Assembly (NCBI GenBank): GCA_012959695.1
Contig: DUCS01000043.1
Span: 1-54,446 of the forward strand
Length of the DNA stretch: 54,446 nt
Origin: Cycloclasticus sp.
GTDB taxonomy: Bacteria; Pseudomonadota; Gammaproteobacteria; Methylococcales; Cycloclasticaceae
Direction: 5' to 3'
Shown one piece after another: positions 47,941-54,446 of this stretch. Below the pieces are notes generated by a model. It saw nothing but the letters and a program-made list of their open reading frames with translations. It did no database searches and was not told the origin of the DNA. Numbering within the stretch: position 1 is the stretch's first letter; each line of letters opens with the position of its first letter. The position numbers and the translations under genes are program-made.

Positions 47941-48084
47941 GAGATACCTCCTAAAGCTAGTTAATGTGACTATTCGGCATTTAAATTAAGATTAAGTTCA
48001 ATTAACAGCGAATTTATGGTGCCGCACATTATTTGTCGATACGAAGATTACATTATTAGGCCGTCGCTATAATTTAGGTCATAC

Positions 48085-49131
48085 CTATAATGCTTCAGCC
48101 AAGTTATTCAAAGCAACCAAAACATCCATACTTGCCGCCTCCATTGAACTTAGGTCCTCAAGAGATTCCCGCGTTTTACCTGTTTGCAATTTTTTAAGCG
48201 CAGACAACCCAAATTCGTGAACCATTTTATGTGGCCTTTCCACATCTGAAAAACCACTTAGTCTTGAAAAGTTCTTATTACCTTCCCCTTGGTAATACCA
48301 CTGACCTAAACGACACGTTGTGTGATCTGCAAAATCATTCGCTGACTTCTCCGATACACCCATAAAAACTTTATATACTTCAAGTTTCCATAATAGATGG
48401 TCAACCTTCACAACTTCAACAAAGCTTTTAAGCGCACTTTGGTTAATGACAACTTCCATTCCATTTGAAATGGCAATCATCTCATCCATTTGCACTTTTG
48501 CATCTGAGCCGACCTGGCTAAAGTTCTCCGAGCTTGTCGCAACACCTTCAATTTGCTGTCTAGCTTGAGATGTTTCAAGTTGAATCGCATCAACTAAGAT
48601 TGCAATCTCATTTGTCGCATCCCCAGTTCGTTTCGCCAACGAACGAACTTCATCCGCCACCACAGCAAATCCTCGTCCCATTTCACCCGCTCGCGCAGCT
48701 TCAATTGCCGCATTAAGCGCCAATAAATTCGTTTGATCCGAAATATTCTTAATTAAATGAACGATACCGCCAATTTCTTCTGCTCGGTGACTCAAGCCTT
48801 CAACTGTTTTAGACGTATCAACAATTTCACTGGCCATGCTCACAAGGGCAGTAGCAATATGGTCCATCGATTCACTGCTCTCACTCGACACCTCGACCGC
48901 ACGAACCATATTAGATTTTTCATCACGTAAAGATTGAGACACCGCCAATAATGACTGCTGAACTTCGGCAACAAAAGAGGAAAACGTCACCATATTTGAG
49001 AAGACACCCCTAGCAATAAGCATTTCATCCTCATTTGCTGACGCGTCTGAAAGATTACTTTCGATATTATTAGCCTGTGAAGCTACTTGCTGACTTAAAG
49101 CAGCATTCTTGTCCTTTTTTCCGAAAAACAT
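48085..49131 (-). CDS. Soluble chemoreceptor with C-terminal CZB zinc-binding domain
   Basis: The 348-residue protein lacks membrane helices, so it is cytoplasmic. Residues about 60-225 form the signalling coiled coil with hairpin [21 protein letters not shown] and [18 protein letters not shown]. Residues about 235-320 form a CZB domain with the expected zinc ligands H245 ([10 protein letters not shown]), C273 ([11 protein letters not shown]), H301 and H305 (PHKMVHEFG). Such receptors bind zinc and can sense oxidants such as hypochlorite in other species. No adaptation pentapeptide is visible. No che genes are in the window. Confidence 0.92.
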   Translation of the reverse strand: MFFGKKDKNAALSQQVASQANNIESNLSDASANEDEMLIARGVFSNMVTFSSFVAEVQQSLLAVSQSLRDEKSNMVRAVEVSSESSESMDHIATALVSMASEIVDTSKTVEGLSHRAEEIGGIVHLIKNISDQTNLLALNAAIEAARAGEMGRGFAVVADEVRSLAKRTGDATNEIAILVDAIQLETSQARQQIEGVATSSENFSQVGSDAKVQMDEMIAISNGMEVVINQSALKSFVEVVKVDHLLWKLEVYKVFMGVSEKSANDFADHTTCRLGQWYYQGEGNKNFSRLSGFSDVERPHKMVHEFGLSALKKLQTGKTRESLEDLSSMEAASMDVLVALNNLAEAL

Positions 49132-49316
49132 GCTCGACCGCCTGTGTTAGTAATTTGATTCGTCCATGAAAATAATTTTCATATCTCTAATGGTAGTCTA
49201 AATATAAAATGTTTTTACAAAATAACAAGAATAGCTAAGGTATTAGTTATCCGTTTTAAAATAATCTCACAAAGAATCAATTTAAGCGTTCATAACGTGA
49301 TCGCTTCTAAGCTTAC
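49132..49316. other. Intergenic stretch with no recognised feature
   Basis: This 185-base A+T-rich stretch lies between the start of the minus-strand chemoreceptor and the btuB promoter. I see no gene, tRNA, clear operator or terminator in it. It should hold the chemoreceptor promoter, but no convincing hexamers were found. Confidence 0.5.
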
Positions 49317-49346
49317 TTGACTATCATTCCACAAATAAACGATAAT
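49317..49346 (+). promoter_or_regulatory. Sigma70 promoter of the cobalamin riboswitch-btuB transcript
   Basis: TTGACT (49317-49322) and GATAAT (49341-49346) each match five of six consensus bases and are separated by 18 bases. Transcription would begin near 49353, just before the riboswitch aptamer. Confidence 0.7.
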
Positions 49347-49353
49347 CCTCACG

Positions 49354-49560
49354 CTTTTTGGTATTGAGCATTGCGCTCAATGAAAAGGGAAGTTGGTACG
49401 GCATTAGCCAAACCCAACGCTGCCCCCGCAACGGTATATAAGTAACGTGTATCAACAGCCACTGTGTCAAACATGGGAAGGCGATACATCGGCATTCAGC
49501 CACTTATGAGCCCGGAGACCTGCCCTAAGCAAACTGGTACGTTGCGGGTTGGCAACTTGG
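49354..49560 (+). promoter_or_regulatory. Cobalamin riboswitch
   Basis: This leader RNA binds a cobalamin and lowers btuB expression when B12 is plentiful. All conserved blocks are present in order: stem ATTGAGC/GCTCAAT (49363-49381), AAAAGGGAA, CGCTGCCCCCGCAAC (49418-49432), the B12 box AGCCACTG (49457-49464), GGGAAGGC (49475-49482) and GAGCCCGGAGACCTGCC (49508-49524). The hairpin GTTGC-GGGTTG-GCAAC (49541-49556) carries GTTGCGGG, complementary over 8 bases to CCCGCAAC (49425-49432). This fits the L5-L13 kissing interaction. Ends are approximate. Confidence 0.95.
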
Positions 49561-49624
49561 CTGATGTTGATTCTTCTTCTGTTTTTCAACCTCATCAAAT
49601 TCTTCTCGTAACGCGTATTTTATT

Positions 49625-49640
49625 GGCGCGGGGCTGCGCC
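49625..49640 (+). promoter_or_regulatory. Hairpin just upstream of the btuB ribosome site, possible expression platform
   Basis: GGCGC (49625-49629) and GCGCC (49636-49640) enclose GGGGCT, ending 7 bases before the Shine-Dalgarno GAGG (49648-49651). There is no T-run, so the switch probably acts on translation. Whether this hairpin alternates with the aptamer is not shown. Confidence 0.4.
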
Positions 49641-49658
49641 TTACAACGAGGAAAACTC

Positions 49659-51662
49659 ATGAAAAAAACTATTCTTGCGGCAAGTGTTGCTGCAGCACTA
49701 TCGCTTACCCAAACTACTGCTTTTGCTGAAGATGATTCGATGGTGGTTACGGCATCAAGATTTAGCCAAGAAGCTATAAAGTCACCTTCTCATATTTCAA
49801 TTATCACCCAACAACAAGTAAATGATAGTGGCGTACAAAATGTCACGGAATTGCTCCGCAGTCATGGTGGAATTCAAATCACTGACACGTTTGGTGATGG
49901 GAACTTAACCATTGTTAGCATGCGTGGCATGGGGGAAACAGGTGTTTCTAATGTTCTAATTATTGTAGATGGCCGAAAGCTAAATAACCCAGACATTTCT
50001 GCTCCTGACTTAAACTCTATTTCCCTAGATAATATAGAGCGTATAGAAATCATTCAAGGTAGTGCTGGAACGCTTTATGGCGACCAAGCTGTCGCTGGTG
50101 TTATTAATATCATTACCAAAATACCATCTAAAAGACACTTGCATGTTGCAGCTGGCATGGGAAGTTATGATAAAGAAAATTACGCGTTTTCATACAGTGA
50201 TACTTTTGATAATGGGTTCAGCCTTAGGTTCTCAGCCGATGACTCTCAAAGTGATGGATACAGGGATGACAACGACAAAGAGCGCACACAGTATTTTGGT
50301 CGTGTTGATTACACACATGACAGTGGCAATATTTTTGTTGAATACCAAGAAGTTGAGAACTCTTTTTTATCTAGAGCCGCACTCTCAAATGCACAAGTAA
50401 ACAGTGATCGTAAACAAGCAGCTGGTTTTATTTTATTTGATGGCACCACAAGCACACGGCGTGCGGGGATAGAACAAAAAATTTCCAAAAATTGGACACT
50501 ATTAGCTGAATTAACAGATCGTGACTTTGACAATGAAAGCCCCTCCCAAAGCATCTCTTTCGGCACCTCTTTAACAACCACCCAAAGAAATGTAACTAGT
50601 TTAACACCCCGAGTTGTAGGTGTGGTTCCCATGAGTGAAGGCAAAGCCTTAATTACAGTTGGTGCAGATATTGAAGATGAAAATTATGTTATTAACAATA
50701 CATCAGTAGGCGGTTTTTTTGGAGCTTCTGACTTTAATAATAAACAAGAACGTCAAATATATAGCGGTTATGCTCGCGCTTCAATTCCTTTACAAAAACA
50801 AACAACGTTAACGGTAGGTAGTCGTTATTCAGAGATTAATGCCGAGTTTACGGGTGCAGCTAACTCATTTTTTGGCTCTTCTAACTTGGATTCGGACTTT
50901 GATGATAACGTCACTGTTTTTGAAATTGGTCTTATTCATATGCTAAGTCAAAACCTTAAAGCATATATTCGTCGCGATGAAAACTTTCGCTTTGCAAAAA
51001 CAAATGAATTGGCCGATGTTTTTAATGGCCTAACTTCACTCGATACGCAAGAGGGTGTGTCGATTGAAACAGGTGTTGAGTGGACTGATAAGAAATATTC
51101 TTTAGCTTTAAATGTTTTCCAACTAGATATCAAAGACGAAATTGGTGCTATTACAGATTCATTTGGCTCAGTGTTTAATATCAATTTTGATGACACAAGG
51201 CGGCGTGGACTCAATATTGAAGGACAGGCTAAATTATCAGATAGTTTCGATATCGGGGGGCAGTACAGTTATGTAAATGCGGAATTTACGCAAGGCGCAT
51301 TTAATAACAATGACATTCCATTTGCTGCAAATCACCAAGCATCAATCTTTGGAACTTTTAAACCCAATAAAAACCTTCAATTATTTGCTGAAGCGCTCTA
51401 TACCGGTAGTAAATATAGCATTGGTGACTTTGACAATACACTTGGTAAAAGAGGTGGATATACTGTTTTTAATGCGGCAGCTAGCTATATCATCAATGCT
51501 TTCACTGTCACGGCTCGAATAAACAATATACTTGATAAAAAATACAATGAAAATACAGTGAACACCCTAGACTTCTCATCTTTTCCTTATAATGAAACGT
51601 TAGCATTTAGTCCTTCACCAGAGAGAAACTTCACACTAAGTGTTGCTTACGATTTGAAGTAA
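49659..51662 (+). CDS. btuB: TonB-dependent vitamin B12 receptor BtuB
   Basis: BtuB imports cobalamins across the outer membrane. The 667-residue protein has a signal peptide (1-23, ending TTAFA) and a TonB box DDSMVVTASR. The plug includes HISIITQQQVNDSGVQNVTELL, SMRGMGETGVSNVLIIVDGRKLN, and NIERIEIIQGSAGTLYGDQAVAGVINI, followed by the barrel. The start at 49659 has GAGG upstream; the frame opens 65 codons earlier but that segment is riboswitch RNA. The riboswitch and the convergent btuFCD genes support the ligand. The C-terminus ends YDLK without a final aromatic residue. Confidence 0.92.
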   Translation: MKKTILAASVAAALSLTQTTAFAEDDSMVVTASRFSQEAIKSPSHISIITQQQVNDSGVQNVTELLRSHGGIQITDTFGDGNLTIVSMRGMGETGVSNVLIIVDGRKLNNPDISAPDLNSISLDNIERIEIIQGSAGTLYGDQAVAGVINIITKIPSKRHLHVAAGMGSYDKENYAFSYSDTFDNGFSLRFSADDSQSDGYRDDNDKERTQYFGRVDYTHDSGNIFVEYQEVENSFLSRAALSNAQVNSDRKQAAGFILFDGTTSTRRAGIEQKISKNWTLLAELTDRDFDNESPSQSISFGTSLTTTQRNVTSLTPRVVGVVPMSEGKALITVGADIEDENYVINNTSVGGFFGASDFNNKQERQIYSGYARASIPLQKQTTLTVGSRYSEINAEFTGAANSFFGSSNLDSDFDDNVTVFEIGLIHMLSQNLKAYIRRDENFRFAKTNELADVFNGLTSLDTQEGVSIETGVEWTDKKYSLALNVFQLDIKDEIGAITDSFGSVFNINFDDTRRRGLNIEGQAKLSDSFDIGGQYSYVNAEFTQGAFNNNDIPFAANHQASIFGTFKPNKNLQLFAEALYTGSKYSIGDFDNTLGKRGGYTVFNAAASYIINAFTVTARINNILDKKYNENTVNTLDFSSFPYNETLAFSPSPERNFTLSVAYDLK

Positions 51663-51665
51663 GTT

Positions 51666-52430
51666 TTAGGTTCGGCTCCAGGGGAGAACCCAGTTCTCCC
51701 CTTGATTCGTTCCATACACAGCATCGACACCATACACCATTTGTAGGTTTTCAACGGACAGTACAGCCTTAGGCAACCCTTCGGCCACCTTTCGTCCGTT
51801 ATCCAGCAACACCAAGCTATCGCAATAACGCATCGCTAAATGCAGCTCATGCAGAACAACAATAACTGCTTTACCTTTTCTCGCCAGTGCGTTTAATAGC
51901 ACCATCACATCAATTTGATGCCGTGGGTCTAACGCAACGATAGGCTCATCAGCTAATAATATATCTGATTCTGTGGCCAAGGCGCGTGCCAACATAACGC
52001 GTGCGCGTTCACCGCCGGACAAGGTATTAACGGTTCTACCGACGAGGTGTTCAATATCTGTTTCTTTAATCGCCTGCTCTATCGCTTGCATGTCCACATC
52101 GCCTAACTGTTGGCTATCTTGATGGGGATAACGCCCAAGAGCAACAAGCCGTTCAACCGTTAATGGCCAATGGCAAACACCGGTTTGCGGCAAGTACGTC
52201 ACTTTTTTTGCAAAGCTATTACTCGCTATTGTCGCCGCATTAACTCCATCAATTTCAACCATGCCAGCATCTGGCTTTTGAAGTTGGGCCAGCACCCGCA
52301 ACAACGTCGATTTGCCCGCACCATTTGGCCCAATCAGACCAATGACACTGCCCGCATTAAATTCAATAGAAACATCATCTAACACCGTGGTATCAGCAAA
52401 CGACAAACTGATATTTTTCACCCGCAACAT
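51666..52430 (-). CDS. btuD: Cobalamin ABC importer ATPase BtuD
   Basis: This is the ATPase of an iron-chelate/B12-type importer. The protein (254 residues from MLRVKN) has Walker A GPNGAGKST (34-42), Q-loop TYLPQTG, signature LSGGERARVMLARAL, Walker B ILLADEPIVALDP and H-loop VVLHELH. The ATG at 52430 shares a base with the btuC stop (TAATG); a GTG four codons upstream is possible. It ends 4 bases from the convergent btuB stop. The family also serves siderophores and haem; the B12 assignment rests on the neighbouring riboswitch and BtuB. Confidence 0.85.
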   Translation of the reverse strand: MLRVKNISLSFADTTVLDDVSIEFNAGSVIGLIGPNGAGKSTLLRVLAQLQKPDAGMVEIDGVNAATIASNSFAKKVTYLPQTGVCHWPLTVERLVALGRYPHQDSQQLGDVDMQAIEQAIKETDIEHLVGRTVNTLSGGERARVMLARALATESDILLADEPIVALDPRHQIDVMVLLNALARKGKAVIVVLHELHLAMRYCDSLVLLDNGRKVAEGLPKAVLSVENLQMVYGVDAVYGTNQGENWVLPWSRT

Positions 52431-53452
52431 TATGATGCCCACTCACGACGCGCTTTTAAAATTAAGTGCAAAAAGAACGGTGCGCCAATCAGTGCTGTTA
52501 GCACACCAATTTTCAATTCTGTTTGGGTTGGCAATAAGCGCACGGTAATATCTGCTGCCAACAAAAGCACTGCCCCAGCTAATCCACTAATCACTAACAA
52601 ACTGCCCGGTTTAAAACCTACAAATGGACGCAATAAATGCGGCACGATCAGCCCAATAAAACCAATTCCCCCACTAACAGATACCGCAGCACCCACCGAT
52701 AGAGCCACACCAATAATAATTTTCTTATTCAACACTGCAAGGTTTACACCCAATGATTGGGCGGTATCTTCCCCGAGTGATAACGCATCCAAGCCACGCC
52801 TTGCACTTAACATCAGCCACCAGCCGATTAATGTAGTTGGCAAAATCAACCACACATGTATAAAACTTCTGTCGGACAACGACCCCATCAACCAAAAGAA
52901 AATTTCCAGCGATGCATAAGGATTCGGCGCAAGGTTTAGCGCCAGTGCCGTTAATGCACCAGCCAAACTGCTGATCGCCACCCCCGCAAGAATTAACGTG
53001 AGTATGCTGCTGTTTTTACCGGTAAGGGTATAGAGCAATATAACCGCCAATAAAGCGCCGGCAATACCGCCCAACGGCAGCGCTAAAGGAAAAGCACTGG
53101 ATAAGCCAAAATAAAACACAATCACCGCGCCTAAAGCAGCACTAGCCGACACACCAATCACACCCGGTTCAGCCAATGGGTTACGCAACATACCCTGCAA
53201 TGCCGCACCCGATATACCCAATGACGCGCCAATAATCAGTGCCAATAACGTACGAGGCAGCCGAATCTCATAAAGAACCAAAGACTCAACTGAATAATTT
53301 CCTTTAAAAATATCGTTTAAGCTATTAATAATATTTAAATTAATATCACCAGATTTCAAAGAAACAATAAAAAGAACCAACAAAGCACTCAATAAAATAA
53401 AGACAATGCGTCGCTCTTTTTTAGCGTCTGATAAATGCGACAAGCTATTCAT
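52430..53452 (-). CDS. btuC: Cobalamin ABC importer permease BtuC
   Basis: This is a FecCD/BtuC-type permease with about ten membrane helices in roughly 340 residues. Motifs include RLPRTLLALIIGASLGISGAALQGMLRNPLAEPGVIGVSASAALG near the N-terminus and GGIGFIGLIVPHLLRPFVG followed by PTQTELKIGVLTALIGAPFF near the C-terminus, both family hallmarks. The ATG at 53452 overlaps the btuF stop region; a GTG five codons upstream is an alternative. B12 specificity is inferred from context. Confidence 0.87.
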   Translation of the reverse strand: MNSLSHLSDAKKERRIVFILLSALLVLFIVSLKSGDINLNIINSLNDIFKGNYSVESLVLYEIRLPRTLLALIIGASLGISGAALQGMLRNPLAEPGVIGVSASAALGAVIVFYFGLSSAFPLALPLGGIAGALLAVILLYTLTGKNSSILTLILAGVAISSLAGALTALALNLAPNPYASLEIFFWLMGSLSDRSFIHVWLILPTTLIGWWLMLSARRGLDALSLGEDTAQSLGVNLAVLNKKIIIGVALSVGAAVSVSGGIGFIGLIVPHLLRPFVGFKPGSLLVISGLAGAVLLLAADITVRLLPTQTELKIGVLTALIGAPFFLHLILKARREWAS

Positions 53453-54308
53453 CAGGGCTATTTCCACTCAAGCTTTTCTGATGACCCATTTGCAACCGCT
53501 CCACCGCCGCAACAATAGATGGGCCGGCGCAATCCCAATAGCTGTCCGGCATAGAAATGGTTATCGCCTGACTGGATTGTATATAAGCTTGTAACGCAGG
53601 GTGCTGAAGCACTTGATGCGCCATCGAATTAGTGTTCTCTTGATAACGCCCTAAAATAAGCACATCAGGCTCGGCTTTAAGCAACGCCTCCATCGATAAT
53701 GGCGCAACATAGTCCAAACCTTTCTCAGCTGCAATATTTCTAAAACCAGCCATGATCAATACTTCATCAACAATCGTCTGCTTACCAGCGCTAAATCCGT
53801 TCGCGTAATAAATTGCTGCTTTTGGCGAGCCACTCACACGCGTTGTGCGGAGTAAATCTAATGAATCCGACATAGTGCGCACCATGGCTACCGCTTGCTC
53901 AACTGCGCCTACTTCGTGGCCCAGCTTCATCACTTGCGCCTCTATTTCCACCAATGTTTTAGGCAAACCAATTTGAATAACCGAATAACCCAACTTCTCC
54001 AATAAATGATTGGCTGTTTGCGAAGTGAATGCACCTGCAACAATAAGGTCTGGTTTTAATGCAATAATTTCTTCAACACGACCATTGTGCTGATGGTATT
54101 GGAGCGCCCTTTCATGTTGAAATGAAATGCCAGAATCACTCGCCAAATTTGTAATGCCCACCAGCCTCTCGGGCGGTAACATCTCAATTAACAACTGATC
54201 CGCACATAAATTTAACGAAACAATACGTGGCGAACTTGCCACGTTGCTAATACTAAATAATAGCACTGCCACACAACAAATCAGCTCCATTGTTTGTTTT
54301 AAATTCAT
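53445..54308 (-). CDS. btuF: Periplasmic cobalamin-binding protein BtuF
   Basis: The 287-residue class III binding protein has a signal peptide (about 1-25, ending NVASS) and motifs PRIVSLNLCADQLLIEM, VEEIIALKPDLIVAG, MEALLKAEPDVLIL and the C-terminal YWDCAGPSIVAAV. It is the first gene of btuF-btuC-btuD on the minus strand and overlaps btuC by 8 bases. The 138 bases upstream to the window end show no riboswitch, so this operon may be controlled separately from btuB. A cobalamin ligand is likely from context; a siderophore-type ligand is the alternative. Confidence 0.82.
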   Translation of the reverse strand: MNLKQTMELICCVAVLLFSISNVASSPRIVSLNLCADQLLIEMLPPERLVGITNLASDSGISFQHERALQYHQHNGRVEEIIALKPDLIVAGAFTSQTANHLLEKLGYSVIQIGLPKTLVEIEAQVMKLGHEVGAVEQAVAMVRTMSDSLDLLRTTRVSGSPKAAIYYANGFSAGKQTIVDEVLIMAGFRNIAAEKGLDYVAPLSMEALLKAEPDVLILGRYQENTNSMAHQVLQHPALQAYIQSSQAITISMPDSYWDCAGPSIVAAVERLQMGHQKSLSGNSPDE

Positions 54309-54446
54309 TAAGGAATTATAAAGATATTTACAACAGGGCTGCTTAACTAAATACTGACTTATAGGGTATTACTCACTATAAAAGCATTAACCAACAGCCT
54401 AAGGCTTTCGAAAAAATAAAGGCATGAGGTGTATTGATCGGGATGA

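Noticed and set aside
49464..49658. 65-codon N-terminal extension of btuB
   Set aside because: It overlaps the cobalamin riboswitch, whose RNA constraints explain the sequence; the real start has a signal peptide and a ribosome site at 49659.
54309..54446. Possible second riboswitch or terminator upstream of btuF
   Set aside because: None of the cobalamin conserved blocks is present, and the AGCCTAAGGCT palindrome leaves no usable loop.
1..54446. CRISPR arrays, prophage genes or toxin-antitoxin pairs
   Set aside because: No regularly spaced repeats, integrase-structural gene runs or paired small toxin/antitoxin frames were seen; the one tyrosine recombinase is XerD by synteny and residues.

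Overview
The window is chromosomal DNA of a moderately low-GC, Gram-negative gammaproteobacterium. Gene content and order resemble marine Thiotrichales/Piscirickettsiaceae-type genomes (Cycloclasticus or Methylophaga relatives). That placement is inferred from synteny (recA-recX-alaS-lysC-csrA-tRNA-Ser; rpsP-rimM-trmD-rplS; exbB-exbD-lpxK-kdsB) and is not proven.

Layout. Positions 1-145 hold the end of an IS1595-like insertion sequence. Positions 159-6657 are a minus-strand housekeeping block: terminator, tRNA-Ser(GCU), csrA, lysC, alaS, recX, recA, pncC. A dCache chemoreceptor gene with two frameshifts (6832-8680) sits between pncC and the divergent mutS. Positions 11520-16754 carry dsbC, xerD, the rplS/trmD/rimM/rpsP ribosomal cluster and ffh. 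Positions 16924-26066 hold a CcsA-like membrane protein, a low-molecular-weight phosphatase, LPS synthesis genes (kdsB, lpxK), an ExbB/ExbD energiser, comEC, a DUF2062 protein and lolD/lolC-E. Positions 26185-37923 hold a small secreted protein, a periplasmic rhodanese, mfd, a CsiV-like protein, DUF3581, a purine/methylthioinosine salvage pair, nagZ, an exported FliL-like protein, an L,D-transpeptidase, rlmD and cysM.

The accessory part begins at 38014. A tight plus-strand cluster (38074-47453) encodes three related TonB-dependent receptors in tandem, then a periplasmic ABC_sub_bind-type protein with no permease or ATPase nearby, then a BarA-like hybrid histidine kinase (HisKA, HATPase, REC, HPt). 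I read this as a candidate trans-envelope sensing cassette. The third receptor has a one-base frameshift near its 3' end. A strong minus-strand terminator overlaps the kinase 3' end. It is followed by a small four-helix membrane protein and a soluble CZB-type chemoreceptor, both on the minus strand.

The right end is a vitamin B12 uptake locus: a near-consensus promoter, a cobalamin riboswitch, btuB on the plus strand, and a convergent btuF-btuC-btuD operon. Together they would carry cobalamin from the outer membrane receptor to the periplasmic binding protein and the inner-membrane ABC importer. The exbB/exbD pair at 20176-21215 is a possible source of energy for all four TonB-dependent receptors, but no tonB gene is in the window.

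The longest stretch without a gene is 49132-49658 (chemoreceptor start to btuB start). Its first 185 bases show nothing I recognise; the rest is promoter, riboswitch and leader.
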